A stretch of DNA of 64,000 bases from assembly GCA_025917655.1 (NCBI GenBank), contig CP084609.1, forward strand, positions 682,001 to 746,000, given 5' to 3'. The position numbers and the translations under genes were made by a program. Origin of the DNA: Chlorella sorokiniana (taxonomy: Eukaryota; Chlorophyta; Trebouxiophyceae; Chlorellales; Chlorellaceae). Of this stretch, positions 21,855-33,666 are shown in pieces. The notes beneath the pieces are model-generated. The model made no database searches. It was not told the DNA's origin and saw nothing but the letters and a program-made list of their open reading frames with translations. Position 1 is the first letter of the stretch. Each line of letters begins with the position of its first letter.

Positions 21855-22202
21855 TCATGGCTGCAGGTGCTTGTTGGCTTCGTCCCGCTTCTTCAGCATT
21901 GCTGCAATAGTTGCACATATGACGACAACTGTCAACAACATCTGGACAAACTATCGAGGGTTGCGTGGCTGAACGCGGCGGGGCGGCAGCAGCGGAGCGG
22001 AAGGGCGTGCACACTCGCCTTCAAGGTCTTGCCGCGTGCGTTGCTCGAACTCCTCCAACCAGCTACCAAAGGCGTACCCAGCGCCTGCCCACAGCGCGTG
22101 CTGATAGGGATTTCTGAAGAGCGGGACCTTGCGAACAGCGTTGACATAGACCCCGACCCCGGCCCCCAAAAAGGCCCCAAACAGGGGTAGGGTCACAGCC
22201 AT
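21855..22202 (-). CDS. small two-helix membrane protein, possibly mitochondrial
   Basis: From ATG 22202 on the minus strand the first exon reads MAVTLPLFGAFLGAGVGVYV, then NAVRKVPLFRNPYQHALWAG, a Gly-rich AGYAFGSWLEEFEQ and RTRQDLE. After an intron a second exon near 21948-21855 reads QMLLTVVVICATIAAMLKKR, then DEANKHLQP and TGA 21855-21857. The product of about 90-95 residues has two hydrophobic segments and a charged middle. The layout recalls small plant-type accessory subunits of respiratory complex I, but I cannot name a family and do not insist on it. The exact splice sites are unresolved: the best donor options (GAAGGCGAGTG) do not join in perfect phase, perhaps because of a base missing from the sequence. 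Confidence 0.5.
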
Positions 22203-22681
22203 GTGCGCCTCTCCCGCCCTAGGCCCTCGGGCTGCAATGACAAGACAGGGTTTGGGATCAAAGGCCACGTATCCCTCTGATGTAACGTGCACTGGATACG
22301 AGATTGCTGAAAATCTAGCTTTCAGGCCCCGATACCTGAACTGCTGACCATGTGGGGCTCCATGTACCGCATGTAGTGCCATTGCAGTTGTCGAAACCCA
22401 GCGTAGCTCGTCCGACATTACTGAGTTGCCTGACAGGCAACCCAGTCTCATACATACGCGAGCCGCCTCCCTGCGGTGGCGCTCAGTCGTGCCTGTGAAG
22501 TCTTCGCTTTGCTGGTGCGACGGTTGTAGGCTTTGGCCTGTTGCGAGGTCCATGTCAGCAGAAATCTGCCTGTTCAATCGATCAACAGTGCCGACAGTGC
22601 CAACTTCCCAATAGAGAGTGGCGGCACTGATGCTCAACCCGCCTGTGTCTGCAGCAGCCGAATGGCTTTGGCTGGCCCGCC
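22203..22681. promoter_or_regulatory. divergent intergenic region
   Basis: About 480 bases between the divergent starts of the small membrane protein and the ceramide kinase. No conserved coding frame was recognised. It presumably contains both promoters. Confidence 0.35.
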
Positions 22682-25600
22682 ATGAGTCATCACAAGAAGA
22701 GCGACAGTACCTTACCACTTGTGGAGGGTGCATCCACTCCAAGCGTGGTGACGGGGGCTGCGCTGCGGGCCGTGTCGCCTGAACGCCGCAGAACCGTCAG
22801 CCGCCAGCGCAGCCAGAGGTCGCAGCAGTCAGAGTGAGTGAGTTGGTAGCTGAAGGGGAACAAGTTCTTGCATGGGCCGGAAGCTGAGCGGACATAGCTG
22901 CTCGGCGATTCTTGCTGTGTGCAACGCAAGGCATGCCCGACTGCCTCCCTGCCTTGCCCAGGGTGCCCTGCAGGTGTAGCCACTTGCCTCCGGCGCCGCC
23001 CCAACGCGTGTCACTGGCCGGCAAGGCAGACCCAGCACTGGGCAGCGGCGCCACTCTGGACAGCGGCCAGCACGAACAGCTCCTGCCCGCCACAGGCGGC
23101 GCAGGGGCCAGGGCGATGAGGGTGGATGGGCACAAGGCCACGGTGACGCTCACCAAGACGGGACTGAGGTGCTCCTCAGCTTGGCATTCGGGCGGCTGTG
23201 CAGGTTTCCATGCTGGGGGCCCGGGGCCAAGCATGAGGCAGGCCGCAAAAGCAGCCGCCCATGGCCACGCCCCCTGTGTCCTTCTGCAGCTGGAGCTACG
23301 AGCTCACCCGCTGCTGCATCCCGGGCGTGCGCAGCGAGTCCGGTGCGCAGCTCTCTCCACAGGGCAGCAAGCCGCCCTCGTGATGCCGACGCAACTTTTT
23401 CGCTGCACACCTAGACCAGGGCATTTGCCTCGTGTGCTAGCTGCGGGCAGCCGCCTCGCCTGTCATGTTCCACCGCCGCCTCGACCCCCTGCAGTGCTCT
23501 TCTCTGAGATGCTGGCGGCGGAGGTGGCGGCCCCCTGAAGGGCGTGTGGCAGCTGGCAGGCACCAAGCTGCACCGCCTGGTGGTGTGGACTTTCAGGCGG
23601 TCGCCGCAGAACGCGGCCTGCTGGTTCCCACGCCAGGTGGGCCACACTGCGGGCAGAGCCCTCGCCCGGCGCCATCGGGTCTTGCTGGCTGCCATGCAAG
23701 GGTGGTGGAGGGGCAGCGCGACGCCCGCCAGCTGCGCCAACCACGCACCCATCATGCATGTGCAGCTGGTGCTGGAGACGCCGACGGAGGCTGTGCTGAC
23801 GGAGTGGCTGCAGCGCATCCAAGCCGCGATAGCGCAGCAGACGCGCAGGCAAGGCAGCAGTCATTGGCGGCGGGCGGGCCTTGCAGCGTAAAGAGCAGGC
23901 TGCTTGCCTGCCCCATGGTCCCCACCACTTCAGGCCCGTTGACGTTCAGCACCCCGCACCTTTAACCCCTACCCCCCCCTTTCCCCCTTGCAGGCCGCGC
24001 CGGCTGCTGGTCTTCATCAACCCATTTGGCGGCTCCCGCCGCGCTCACGCCATCTGGACCACCACTGTGCGCTCCGTCTTCGACAAGGCGGGTGTCCGGT
24101 ACCGCGTGGTGGAGACCGAGCACGGCGGGCACGCCCGCGCCCTGCTCACCGCCATGCCAGCCGCAGAGTTGGCCGCGTATGACGGGCTGGTGGCCATCGG
24201 CGGCGACGGGTGGGCGAGGGCGGGGGGCGCGCGCGGAGGCGCGGGCCGCGGCTGCAGTGGCCATTGCTTTGCTGTCCTTTCTCCTTCCGGTAGTTTGGCA
24301 TCTGTCAGAACATTTAGGCCCCCTGGCTGCTGATGTGCTTGGTCGCTTTCGCTTACACAAGTTGCTTTGTGTCCCTCCCACCCCCAGCCTCTTCAACGAG
24401 CTGGTCAACGCCCTGCTGGAGCTGCGGTCGGTGGCCACCGGCACCAGCCTGGACCAGGGCCAGTGGCAGTCGCTGCAGCAGCACCTGGAGACGGCCGGAG
24501 CGGCGGCCCTGGCGGCGGCGGAGGGCGAGCGGCAGGCGGGCGCGGCGCAGGGGCCGGAGCCGGGAGCGCAGGCGCCGCAGCTGGCGCAGCAGTTGTTCGA
24601 CGACGGCTTGGGGCTGCCCACCTCGGCGAGGCATGCGCGTGGGGGCCACCCACCGCCGCACCAGCAGCATTGTTGCATCGCTGCGGATAGGCCACATCCC
24701 GGCGGGGTCCACCGATGCGGGTGAGGGCCAGTTGAGGTGGCGGTGGTGGCAGTTGAGGTTGCTGGGGGTGCTTGGCCTGGCTGAGGTTGTGTCGGTCACA
24801 CCTGGCTGGCCTCTTGAGCCGCCGCGAGCGGATGCTGCAAGGTCGCGCGCCCCCCTCCGCCCCCTGCAGCCGCCTGCACGCTAAACGGCACACGCTCTGC
24901 CTTCACCGCCGCCATGCATGTGGCGCTGGGGGACGCCTGCCCCCTGGATGTGCTGCGAGTGGACATGGGTGAGTAGGGGGAGGAGGCTGCAGGGCGGCGC
25001 TGCTGCCTCTGGGATGTGCCTGGTGCTGCGCTGCATCACGGCAGCTGTTCCAGCCTGCCAGCAAGTCTTGCTGGGTAGGGACCTCCTCACCGCCCCGCCC
25101 ACTCGTGCTGCCGCTGCAGCGGGCGGCGAGCACGTGTTTGCCACCTGCATGGTCTCCACGGGGTGAGCCCGGCCGGCTGCCTGGCGGCTTTTGCGTGCAC
25201 GGCTGCGCCAGCCTTGCTTGCACACCTGCTGCTGCCTGCCGTTCCTGTTGCGTACTGGTGACCTCCATCCCTCGATCTCCACCCTATGTCATACTCACAC
25301 GCATGCTCACACGGGCCCCCGGCCCCCCTTCCCGGCAGCTTCATGGGCGACGTGATGGCAGAGAGCGAGAGCGCAACGTGGCGCCGCCTCTTCGGCCCGC
25401 TGCGCTACGACGTGGTGGGCTGGGCTGGGTGTTGCTTTCCAGCCTGCCTGCACGGCTGCTTCTGCCCTGGATTCGCGCCTGCTCCTGCCGCCTCCTGGCC
25501 TTGCCTGTCCTACTCCGTGCTTCCCCCTACTCGTCTCCTGCACGTGCAGGTGGGCGCCAAGATGCTGGCCGCCAACCGCTCCTACCGCTTCCGCCTCAGC

Positions 25601-26889
25601 TACCTGCCAGCGGGGACTGACCAAATAGCCGCGGCTGGGAAGGTGGGAGGCCGGGAAGCCGCTTGGAAGGGATGCGGTTGCTCAACCCTGGTCACTTCTT
25701 CAGGGTTCAAATAACCTTTGGCTGGTCTCCCATTTGAGGGCGGCAGTCTGCCTGCAGAACGCACGCCCCTGCTTTCTGGATCGCAGGTATGTGTGGCAGG
25801 GTGCGAGCTGTGCCGCCTGGGACGGGAGCACGCAAAGCTGCAGCGCGCTTTCCGCGAGGCTAGCACGCGCTCGCTTGAGCGCAGGTGGGGTGGGGGTGGG
25901 GGGGGCCACAAGGGCGGGGCTGTTACTGCTTCTTCCAGGCCTTGCATGCAGGGGTGCCTGGGTCACTTGCCTTAACGGACTTGCGATCCCATCGTTTCAT
26001 GAATCCCTGCCCACAACGCAAGACACACACGCGTGCTGTCAGCAGCACCTGGCGGCGCCGCAAGCCGCACTTGTTCATGCTTTCCCCTACGCAGGCGCAG
26101 CGGTGGGTGCACCTTGAGGACGACTTTGCGGGGATCATGCTGGTGAGGGGCAGTGTGGTCGGCATCTGCCTATGTGTGGCATGCTGGGGGTGCAGTTCTG
26201 CAAGCACTGGCTGTTTGCTGCCTCGTTCTGATTGCCACGTACTGCCAATGAAGCTGGTGGGATGCGCCCCTCCCCCGCAGGTGATCATGCCTTGCCGCAG
26301 CGAGAAGAGCAAGCAGGGCGTGGCGCGGTGAGGCGGTGGAAGGGCTTGGCAGTGGGCAGGCTGCGCAAACCAGCGCATGAAACCGCAGCACATTGCACTG
26401 CTGGCCTGTTGCTGATCCCTCATGTGCCGCCACTGCTTGCCGCCCCCAGGTACGGCCACATCAGCGACGGCCTGATCCACTTAGTGATGGTCAAGAAGTG
26501 CTCTCGGCTGCAGTACCTGCGCTTCCTCCTCACCCTCTCCTCCACCGGCCTGTCTGCGGGGGAGCACGGCTTCTTCACCGTCGTGCCCGCCCAGGCAGTG
26601 CATGTGGAGCCGGTGGGCCCGCGGCAGAGCCGATGGAACCTGGACGGGGAGCTGCTGCGCCACAACCACATCACGGCGGAAGGTGGGGCTTGCAGGGCCG
26701 CCCCCAATGCCGCCACATGCCTGGTTCTGGTGAAACTTTCTTTCTCATCCCCTGAGCGCTGTTGCCGGCCTGCATCAACTTATTGATTTGGGCCCCTGCC
26801 CTTCACGTTCCTGCCCTCTTGCAGTGCACCGAGGCGTGATCGAGTGTTTTGCGCGCGGCGTGGAGACGCAACCGCAGGGCGCAGCGTGA
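22682..26889 (+). CDS. CERK: ceramide kinase (CERK-type lipid kinase)
   Basis: The enzyme phosphorylates ceramide to ceramide 1-phosphate using ATP. Exon 1 from ATG 22682 encodes MSHHKKSDSTLPLVEG and a basic Ser/Arg-rich segment. The lipid-kinase catalytic (DAGK_cat) domain follows: RRLLVFINPFGGSRRAHAIW (about 24000-24055), LVAIGGDG (about 24188) spliced to LFNELVNALLEL (about 24389), and LRIGHIPAGSTDA (about 24682). Later exons give TAAMHVALGDACPLDVLRVD, FMGDVMAESESATWRRLFGP, and VCVAGCELC (about 25788-25815), which is the CXXXCXXC motif specific to ceramide kinases. YGHISDGLIHLVMVKKCSRL and the end ECFARGVETQPQGAA follow, with TGA 26887-26889. An upstream WSYELTRCC / LHRLVVWTF region may be the N-terminal PH-like part. 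The frame slips at 23531-23535 (C5 for C6). At least ten introns are present. Plant homologue ACD5 limits cell death. Confidence 0.87.
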
Positions 26890-27028
26890 CACGGCAGCAC
26901 TGTGGCGTTGACCAAGGGCTTATTTTGCAACTGTGTGCTTAGAGGCAACACGGTAAAGCGCCTGGTGCAGAGGCATGCAGCATCGAATCGGCCTGTCAAT
27001 GTCATGCCGACCGAGCCGAGCCGGCACC

Positions 27029-27316
27029 TCAGCGCTTGCCCAGCTGGCTGCGGTAGCCGCCCAGCGCCACATTCGTGCCATACTCCTGTTTGTGCTCCTG
27101 CGCATGGTGGGAGGAGACTCGTGCAGCTTGTATGCAGTCTTGAGGTTGGGGCGTGCCCGCAGATGGGCACAGCGTCAGGAGGGTTCAGAAGCGCCGTTGG
27201 CTACCTTGCCTTTCCTGCTTTCCCCTCCCCCACGCACACCTTTGTGCCCGGCGTTATTTCTTTCACAGCGTGCATCACACCCTTGAGCTTGTCCTTCACT
27301 CCGCCTCCGCCGCCAT
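27029..27316 (-). CDS. doubtful small basic protein
   Basis: On the minus strand a segment reading VKDKLKGVMHAVKEITPGTK, just after ATG 27316 (MAAEAE), ends at a possible GTGTGC donor near 27245. A later segment reads ARPNLKTAYKLHESPP, then HAQEHKQEYGTNVALGGYRS, QLGKR and TGA 27029-27031. Both joins need a one-base homopolymer correction (GAG/GTG near 27298 and C3 to C4 near 27108), of the kind seen elsewhere in this window. The low-complexity-free, charged composition looks like real protein, but I do not recognise it and the intron acceptor is unclear. Confidence 0.3.
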
Positions 27317-27818
27317 GCGCCTGTTGCTCCGCCGGCAAGCCCGGGCGGAGATGTGCGGCGGCTCGCCCGGTCCAGCTGGCGACACCACCACTGTGGACGC
27401 CTTGGCAACACCCTCAGACCCCACCACCTGCATGCGGCGCTAGGGCTGTTGATGTTGCTCTGCTGCACACCGCCGAAACTGATGGGAGGGAAGCGGAGCA
27501 GGAGGGCACTGGCACACCTCTGAGACAGACTTCCTCTCGAGAGCCTGCGGGCTGCTGCCGCCTGTGGCGGCGGGGCGGCTGGGGGGTGCTGCAGGCCAGC
27601 TACAGCAGGTGGTCCGACTGCAAGCCCGGCATGTGGAAAGGGAAGGGGTCGTGAGAGATTACGGTCCGGTCCAAGGTTAGCGCCCTGCAGCAAGCAGCCA
27701 CACCTGCATCCCCAGGGTTTTCTGCATTGCGGACTGTGTTGAACTGACGGTTTGCCATGTTGATTGTGACTTGATGCAGCACAGGGCAGGCAAAGGCACT
27801 CGACTGAAGGGCCAGCTT

Positions 27819-27871
27819 CCCTCCCCTTTCCACCCAGTGCACCGATCCCTCCCCTTTCCACCCAGTGCACC
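27819..27871. repeat. 28-bp tandem duplication
   Basis: Two direct copies of a 28-base pyrimidine-rich unit beginning CCCTCCCCTTTCCACCCAGT, the second lacking its last three bases. They lie in the 3' flank of the beta-adaptin gene. Confidence 0.85.
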
Positions 27872-27987
27872 CAAAGTTTGCAAACCATCCTCTTTAATCT
27901 CCTCTGATTTTTGTGAGACAACACTTGCTAGTTTGCTGTGCGTGGACAACCACAAACGGTTTACAAAAGCGGGAGCAGGGGAAGCAA

Positions 27988-30900
27988 TCAGAAGAAGAAG
28001 GGCTGCTGCTGCGCGGGCGGCGCGGACGGCGCCAGCAGCTGCTGCGGGATGGCGTCGTTGACGTACAGCACGCCCAGCGGGTTGCACTTGATGGCCACCT
28101 GCAGCACAGCCCCCTGCTCCGGCGCCGCCATGGTCGGGTTGTGCACCAGCGGGATGCTGGCGATGCTGGTTGCGCCAGGCGCCACTGCGGGGCGGGGCAA
28201 GGAGGCGGGGCAGGGCGGGCGACCTCAGGCGGTGGATGCCGCTGAGCGTGGCAGGCGCGAGAGTTGCAAGCCAGAGGGACAAGGGACGCAAGCGGCGGTT
28301 GGCAGGCGGGGTGGGGCCCCTCACCAGAGTCGAGCGCCACGTGCTGCGAGGCGGGCGCAAGCCCCAGCGCGTTCTTGTTGAGCTGCGGCAACGGGGCAGC
28401 AGCGGGATGTGTGAGAGCCAGGGAGCGCATGCTGGCACACTAGCAGCGCTGCCCCACGGTGTCCCCCAAGCCCAGCCAACCCAGTGCCCAGCCAGCCAGC
28501 CCAGTGCGCAGCCAGCAGGCCCACCGGCCGCACCTGGATCATAAAGGAGTCGGCGCCCCCGCAGACACGTTGGTCACCGCCAGCTGGTATGCATAGCTGC
28601 CGCCCTGCTGGGTGAGCGCGGCGCGCAGCACCGCCCCCCGCCCCTTGTCTTCAGCCAGCACCACCGGCAGATCCGGGAGGCTGCACAAGGGGGAGGGAGG
28701 GTGGGGGGCGGGGGAGTGAATGCAGGAGGGAGGGTGCACCACGCACGGCCCCGCAGCAAGCCCCTGGGCCCTTAGCCTGCCCGCTGCCGCGCCGCTACCC
28801 AGGTCACCTGCAGGGGCTGCCGGGGGCGCCCGCCGCGGGTGCTGGCGCGGGGCGGGCACATCCAGGTCCAGCAGGTCGCCCAGCAGGTCGGGCACAGCGG
28901 GGCGGCACCGCCGCCGCCGCCGCCGCGCCGGTGGGGGTGGCGCCCGAGGAGGCGTTGCCGCCTGCCAGCGGGGACTCGCCCACCGCCGCCGACGTGAGCA
29001 ACTCTGCCGAGGGGGAACAAGGTGGGGCAGGGTCGGCGGGCAGCTGTGCGGCTTGCATGCGTGTGCACGGCCAGTGCCAGTGCAAGCAGGGAGCAGGCAA
29101 GGCGCGCAGGCGCTTGGCCGCACCAGTCGCCGCTGGCGGAGCCGCGTGCCCCCGCCGCCAGGTCGTCCGCGCGCTGCACCGCCAGGCGCGCCTTGGAGAC
29201 GAAGGAGGCGGCTGGCTTGTGGTACACCGAGGACAGGGAGCCCAGCTCGGACAGCAGCTCCCGCAGCAGCGCGGGGTCGGTGCCGTCTGCGGGGCCGCTG
29301 ATGGTGGGCTTCTCCGCCAGCACCACGTCCTTGGCCGCCTCTGCGGGGGGAGGGGGGGGCCGGGGGTGGGGCCAGGGGGCAAGATGGGACGGAGGGGGCG
29401 GCAGAGAGTGAGGATATGGGGGAGGAGGTGCTGCAGCCCTTGCAGCAAGCACTGTCAGGGCAGGCGGCAGCTGGCTGCAGCATGCGGGGCAGGAAGCTCC
29501 CACGGGCGCTTCTCCTCCCCGCGCCTGCCAGCCCACGGCAACATGCCAAGCAGGCCACCGTCAGCTTTCCCGCGCCGCGACGCCCGCCAGCACCCACCCG
29601 GGTCCGTGGACAGCAGGCGCCAGTAGATGTATGCGCGGTCGCGCAGGTCTGGGTTGTCGGTTTCCTGGGTCGCGTAGGTGAGCACCAGCTGGATCAGCTG
29701 CTGCGGCTTCTCCACCGGCTTCTTCAGGAACAGCTTCACCGTGGCCGTCATCAGCGCCAGCTGCACCGCCGCCGTCTCCTCGGGGAACGACTCCAAGAAC
29801 TGCTCCAGCAGCTCGTCTGTGTGTGTGTGTGTGAGTGTGTGTGTGGGTGGGGGTGGGGAGGCACGTGGGATGGAGTGAGGGTCAGGCAGCTGGTGGGATG
29901 GAGCGAGGTCGGGCAGCTGGTGCTGTGCCGTGCACGCTTGCCTGACATTCACCCCTCACACCAGGACATGCTGCCAGGGGGCGGGGGCGCGCCAGGACAG
30001 CACCAACCCACAGCCCCCGTTTCCCCGCTCAACACACCAACGGCGCCCACCCACCCGCGTTGTCGATGCGCTCGGCGTACTCGCCGATGATCCACACCAT
30101 GGAGGCCTTGGCCTCCGGCTCGTCCAGGCTCTCCAGCGAGTCGCACAGCGTGCCGATGATGCTCTCGTAGCGGTTGGGGTAGCGCCTGCAGGGGGCAAGC
30201 GCCGGGCGCGGGTCGCTTGAGCCGCGGCAGGTCCGCCTTGTGAAGGTGCCTGCCAGCGCCTGCCACGCCAGCGCTGCCAACTTGATGTTCTGGTCGCCAC
30301 CTCCCCCACTGGTACGTGCGGGGGCAGGCACAAAACCACACACCAAGCGAATGCAGTCATCCCAGCATCCCTAGGGTGCCCCGCCCCCGCCCCCTCGCCT
30401 GAAGATGTCCTTGATGACGATGACGCTCTCCTGCACCACGTAGTTCACCTTGGTCTGGATCAGCTCCAGCAGCACGTTGATGCACCGCTCCGCCGCCGAC
30501 TGGATGGAGATGGCGCAGTAGCCGATGGCGCGCACCGCCTTGCGCACAAACTCCACGTCCACCTCGGTTGCGTACTCCTTGAACTCCAGCAGCACCTGCG
30601 GAGATCAACGGCGAGGTAACGTCCGCATGCCCAACAACAGGAGCGGCCCCGCAGAGGCTCACGGATAAAGGCGCAAGAAAGCAGAGGTGTTGTTAGCAAG
30701 GCGTGCCTGGTCGATGTTCTTCTCGTTGACCAGCTTCATCATGATGTCCAGCTTCTCCATCTTGACATATGCGGGGTCGTTGTACTTGCAGAAGAAGACC
30801 TGCAGAGTGGAAAGGGACAGTGTGGGCTCCCCAGCCACACCCAGCCATGCAGCCGAGCAGCAGACGGGCCTCCGTGCTGTTGTGTACGTCAAGCAGGCAA

Positions 30901-33157
30901 GAGCCCAGAGCTCTGCCACACAGGCTTCGTGGCACCAACTGCCCAGGCCTGTGCCCCCCTCCTGAAGCCCACCCACCTTGACGTCGTTGGCCAGCACCGA
31001 CGGCTGCGCCTGGATGACCAGCCCGATGTTGCGCAGGGCCACGTACTGCAGCTCCGGCTCAGCGCCCAGCAGCGTGACCAGCGGCGGGGCCAGCTTGCGC
31101 AGAAGCATGGAGCGCACAGACTCGTCGCCAATGTACTGCTCACCAGGGGGCACAACAGGACATGCTTGACTGAAGCGCTGGTGCAGCATGCCGGCAAGGC
31201 CAACAGACACCATGCTGGCCTGTCATGCGGCGCAGCGTCCGCCCCACCTGCATGTTCTTCAGCACGACCTTGACTGCGGAGAGCACGACGGCGGAGTTGG
31301 CGTGCTGCAGGCGGGGCAGCACACGCTCCACCACGCCCTCTGCGTCCTTGGAGTCGGCGGGAAGGTAGTTGACCACAGAGTCCAGGATGAAGACCTGGTG
31401 GGGTGGGTTGGGGGCGGACACAGGATGTACTCATCGCAGCCGCCGGAGATACACACCGACAAGGGAGCCGCTGTGGCAGGCACGGGGTGGCAGGTGACCC
31501 GGGCTGACGGCAGCGGCGCGTGCCCCCCGGACCCCCTCTCCCCCTTTGCCAGCATGCCCCCACCCCCTTCACACCCCCACCCCTACCCACCTGGCCCCAC
31601 TCGGTGCACTCGTTGAGGGCACGCAGCAGCTTGGACACGGTGGCAAGGGTGAGGTCCAGGACTGGGCGCCCGCTCAGCTCCTGGATCTCGCTGAGCGCCG
31701 CCACCGCGTTGGCCACCACCATGGGGTTGGCGTCGCCCAGCAGGTCCTGGAGGGTGGGGTGGGGTGAGGGCATGATGTGCAGCTTCAGGCAGCAGGCATT
31801 GGGGCATCTGGATGCCCATTCAAGGCCCACCCAACCCTCGAAGACACTGCAGCGCGGGTTCAGGAGATGCGGGCAGGAGGTTCGCCACTGCTCCTCGCCC
31901 TCCCTGCACAGGCCAACGATGCACGCCCCCCGCTGTGCCGACCCACCTTCAGCATGTCCAGGAAGCCGCGGTCCTCCACCAGCTCTGCGGAGATGTCGTA
32001 CAGCTTGGCCACGCACACGGCCGCCGTCTTGCGCACGTACGGGTCCTCGTCCTGCGCCCAGCACTCATACGTGGAGCGTCAGCCCGCAGCCCAGCACTGT
32101 ACGCTGCTCGACCAGCTGCCTGGCAATGGCTGCCTGTGGGAAGCCTGCCGCCCCTGCCAGCCAACCCAGCCTGCGACGCCGTGCGCCTTAGCGGCGTTGC
32201 CCCCAGTGTATGCCCTGGGCCGCCCCACCTTGAGGCAGCGGTGCAGCGGGTCGCACAGATACTCGGTGATCTTGTCCACGCGGATGCAGCCCATGGTGCG
32301 CACGGCCAGGGCGCGGATCAGGGGGTTGGGGTCCTGGGAGTCCTGCAGCGGCGGCAAGGGGCAGAGTGCGGAGCTGTTCAACATCCGCTTCTCCTCCTGC
32401 TGCTGCTGGATGCACGAGCCTCTGGGGCCCAGCGGCACAGGTCTGCATGGCAGCGCAACTCCTGGTGCGCTCAAGCCACCCTGTGCGCATGCCCCACCTT
32501 GACAAACGTGTTGACGGCCATGATGGCCAGGTCTGGCTGCGTCTTGGCGTAGTTGATGAGGTAGAGGTAGACCAGCTTTTTCAGCTCCATGTCGTCCGTC
32601 TGCATCTGGTTGATCACGTCTGCAGGGCAAGAGCGGGGCCAGACGGGACCAGCCCCCGGTCACTCGGCACCCAGGTACACGAACTACGCCCCTGTCGAAC
32701 CCCTGCTTCCGCTGGTGCGACTGAACCGTTCCCATGCTTGCAAGCGGCAGGCTTGGAGGGAGCCCACCTGGGAAGAGCGGGCTCACATCCTTGCCGACCG
32801 TCATGGCGGCAATGACCTTTTTGATGGCCTCCTTCCGCTTGCCCTTGTCCTGGAGGCCCAGCTCCTGCTTCAGCTCATGGATCTCGCCTGCAGCAAACAA
32901 CGACGTTGGCAACACTGGCAAGCCCAAGGAGCAGGCATGCAGTCCAAGAATGGCGGCACCTCCCGGGTCCATGGCCATTTCTTTTGACTGTCTTGCGGTG
33001 ACATGTACATTACTGGGCAGCAAACAGGCGGCAGTGCCAGAGGCAGCAGGGCAGCAGAGCCGGTGCTTGCCGCCTGCGTGCGCGCCCGCTGTCGGCGCTG
33101 TCCGCGTGCTGTCAGCAGCGGGTGCTCACCCTTCTTGGTTGTGCTGAAGTAGGACAT
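27988..33157 (-). CDS. AP1B/AP2B: AP-1/AP-2 complex subunit beta (beta-adaptin)
   Basis: The large beta subunit of the clathrin adaptor complex, acting in trans-Golgi or endocytic coat assembly. From ATG 33157 it reads [11 protein letters not shown], then [140 protein letters not shown] and [20 protein letters not shown]. These are the continuous armadillo-like trunk blocks of beta-adaptins. A hinge with [12 protein letters not shown], a clathrin-box-like acidic Leu stretch, lies near 28870. The ear begins [15 protein letters not shown] and has [13 protein letters not shown] and [20 protein letters not shown]. It then ends after [13 protein letters not shown] in PFFF, with a stop at 27988-27990. 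The usual C-terminal platform subdomain is therefore missing. The frame slips at 28556-28560 (C5 for C6). Seventeen or so exons are visible. Confidence 0.92.
29818..29845. repeat. intronic (TG)n tract
   Basis: A short TG dinucleotide run in an intron of the beta-adaptin gene, on the strand opposite to transcription. Confidence 0.75.
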
Positions 33158-33666
33158 GGTAGATCAGACGCGAGCCGGGGCTGTGCGAGGGCAGAGGTGA
33201 TGTGCAAGCCTGAAACCGTGATCGAGCTGAGGTCACCCTCACTTTTCCGATCCTTTTCAGATGCGGTACACGGGTGCTGCTGCCTGCAGTAGGCTCGGAC
33301 GCCTCGTGCTGCTGTTGACCTCGCCCACTGCTGACTTCGGCTGGTCGCCGGATGGCAGGGCACCACAATTGCGACGCCTTCTTATATCGAGAGACAACAG
33401 CTGAGCGCATCAGCCACACAAATGGCCAGCGTTCTGCTGCAGTTGGTGTACCGCCTGGGTACAGGTGCAGGGTGTGAAGGTTCCTGGTTGACAGATCGCG
33501 TCCAATGCGTGCGTTTGTGTGAATACTTACTTAACATGTGCATTGACCTGTCTTCTTGGCTGAACGTGCATCACAGCTCGTCACCCAACTGCACGCCTAA
33601 CACCGGCGGTTGCAGCCCCGCAGTGCCGCGCAGCCGGTCTCAGCACAAAATCGAACAGAATCAAAC
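33158..33666. promoter_or_regulatory. divergent intergenic region
   Basis: About 510 bases between the divergent starts of beta-adaptin and the next plus-strand gene. A short open frame at 33422 (MASVLLQLVYRLG) has no recognisable features and I do not call it. Both promoters should lie here. Confidence 0.35.
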
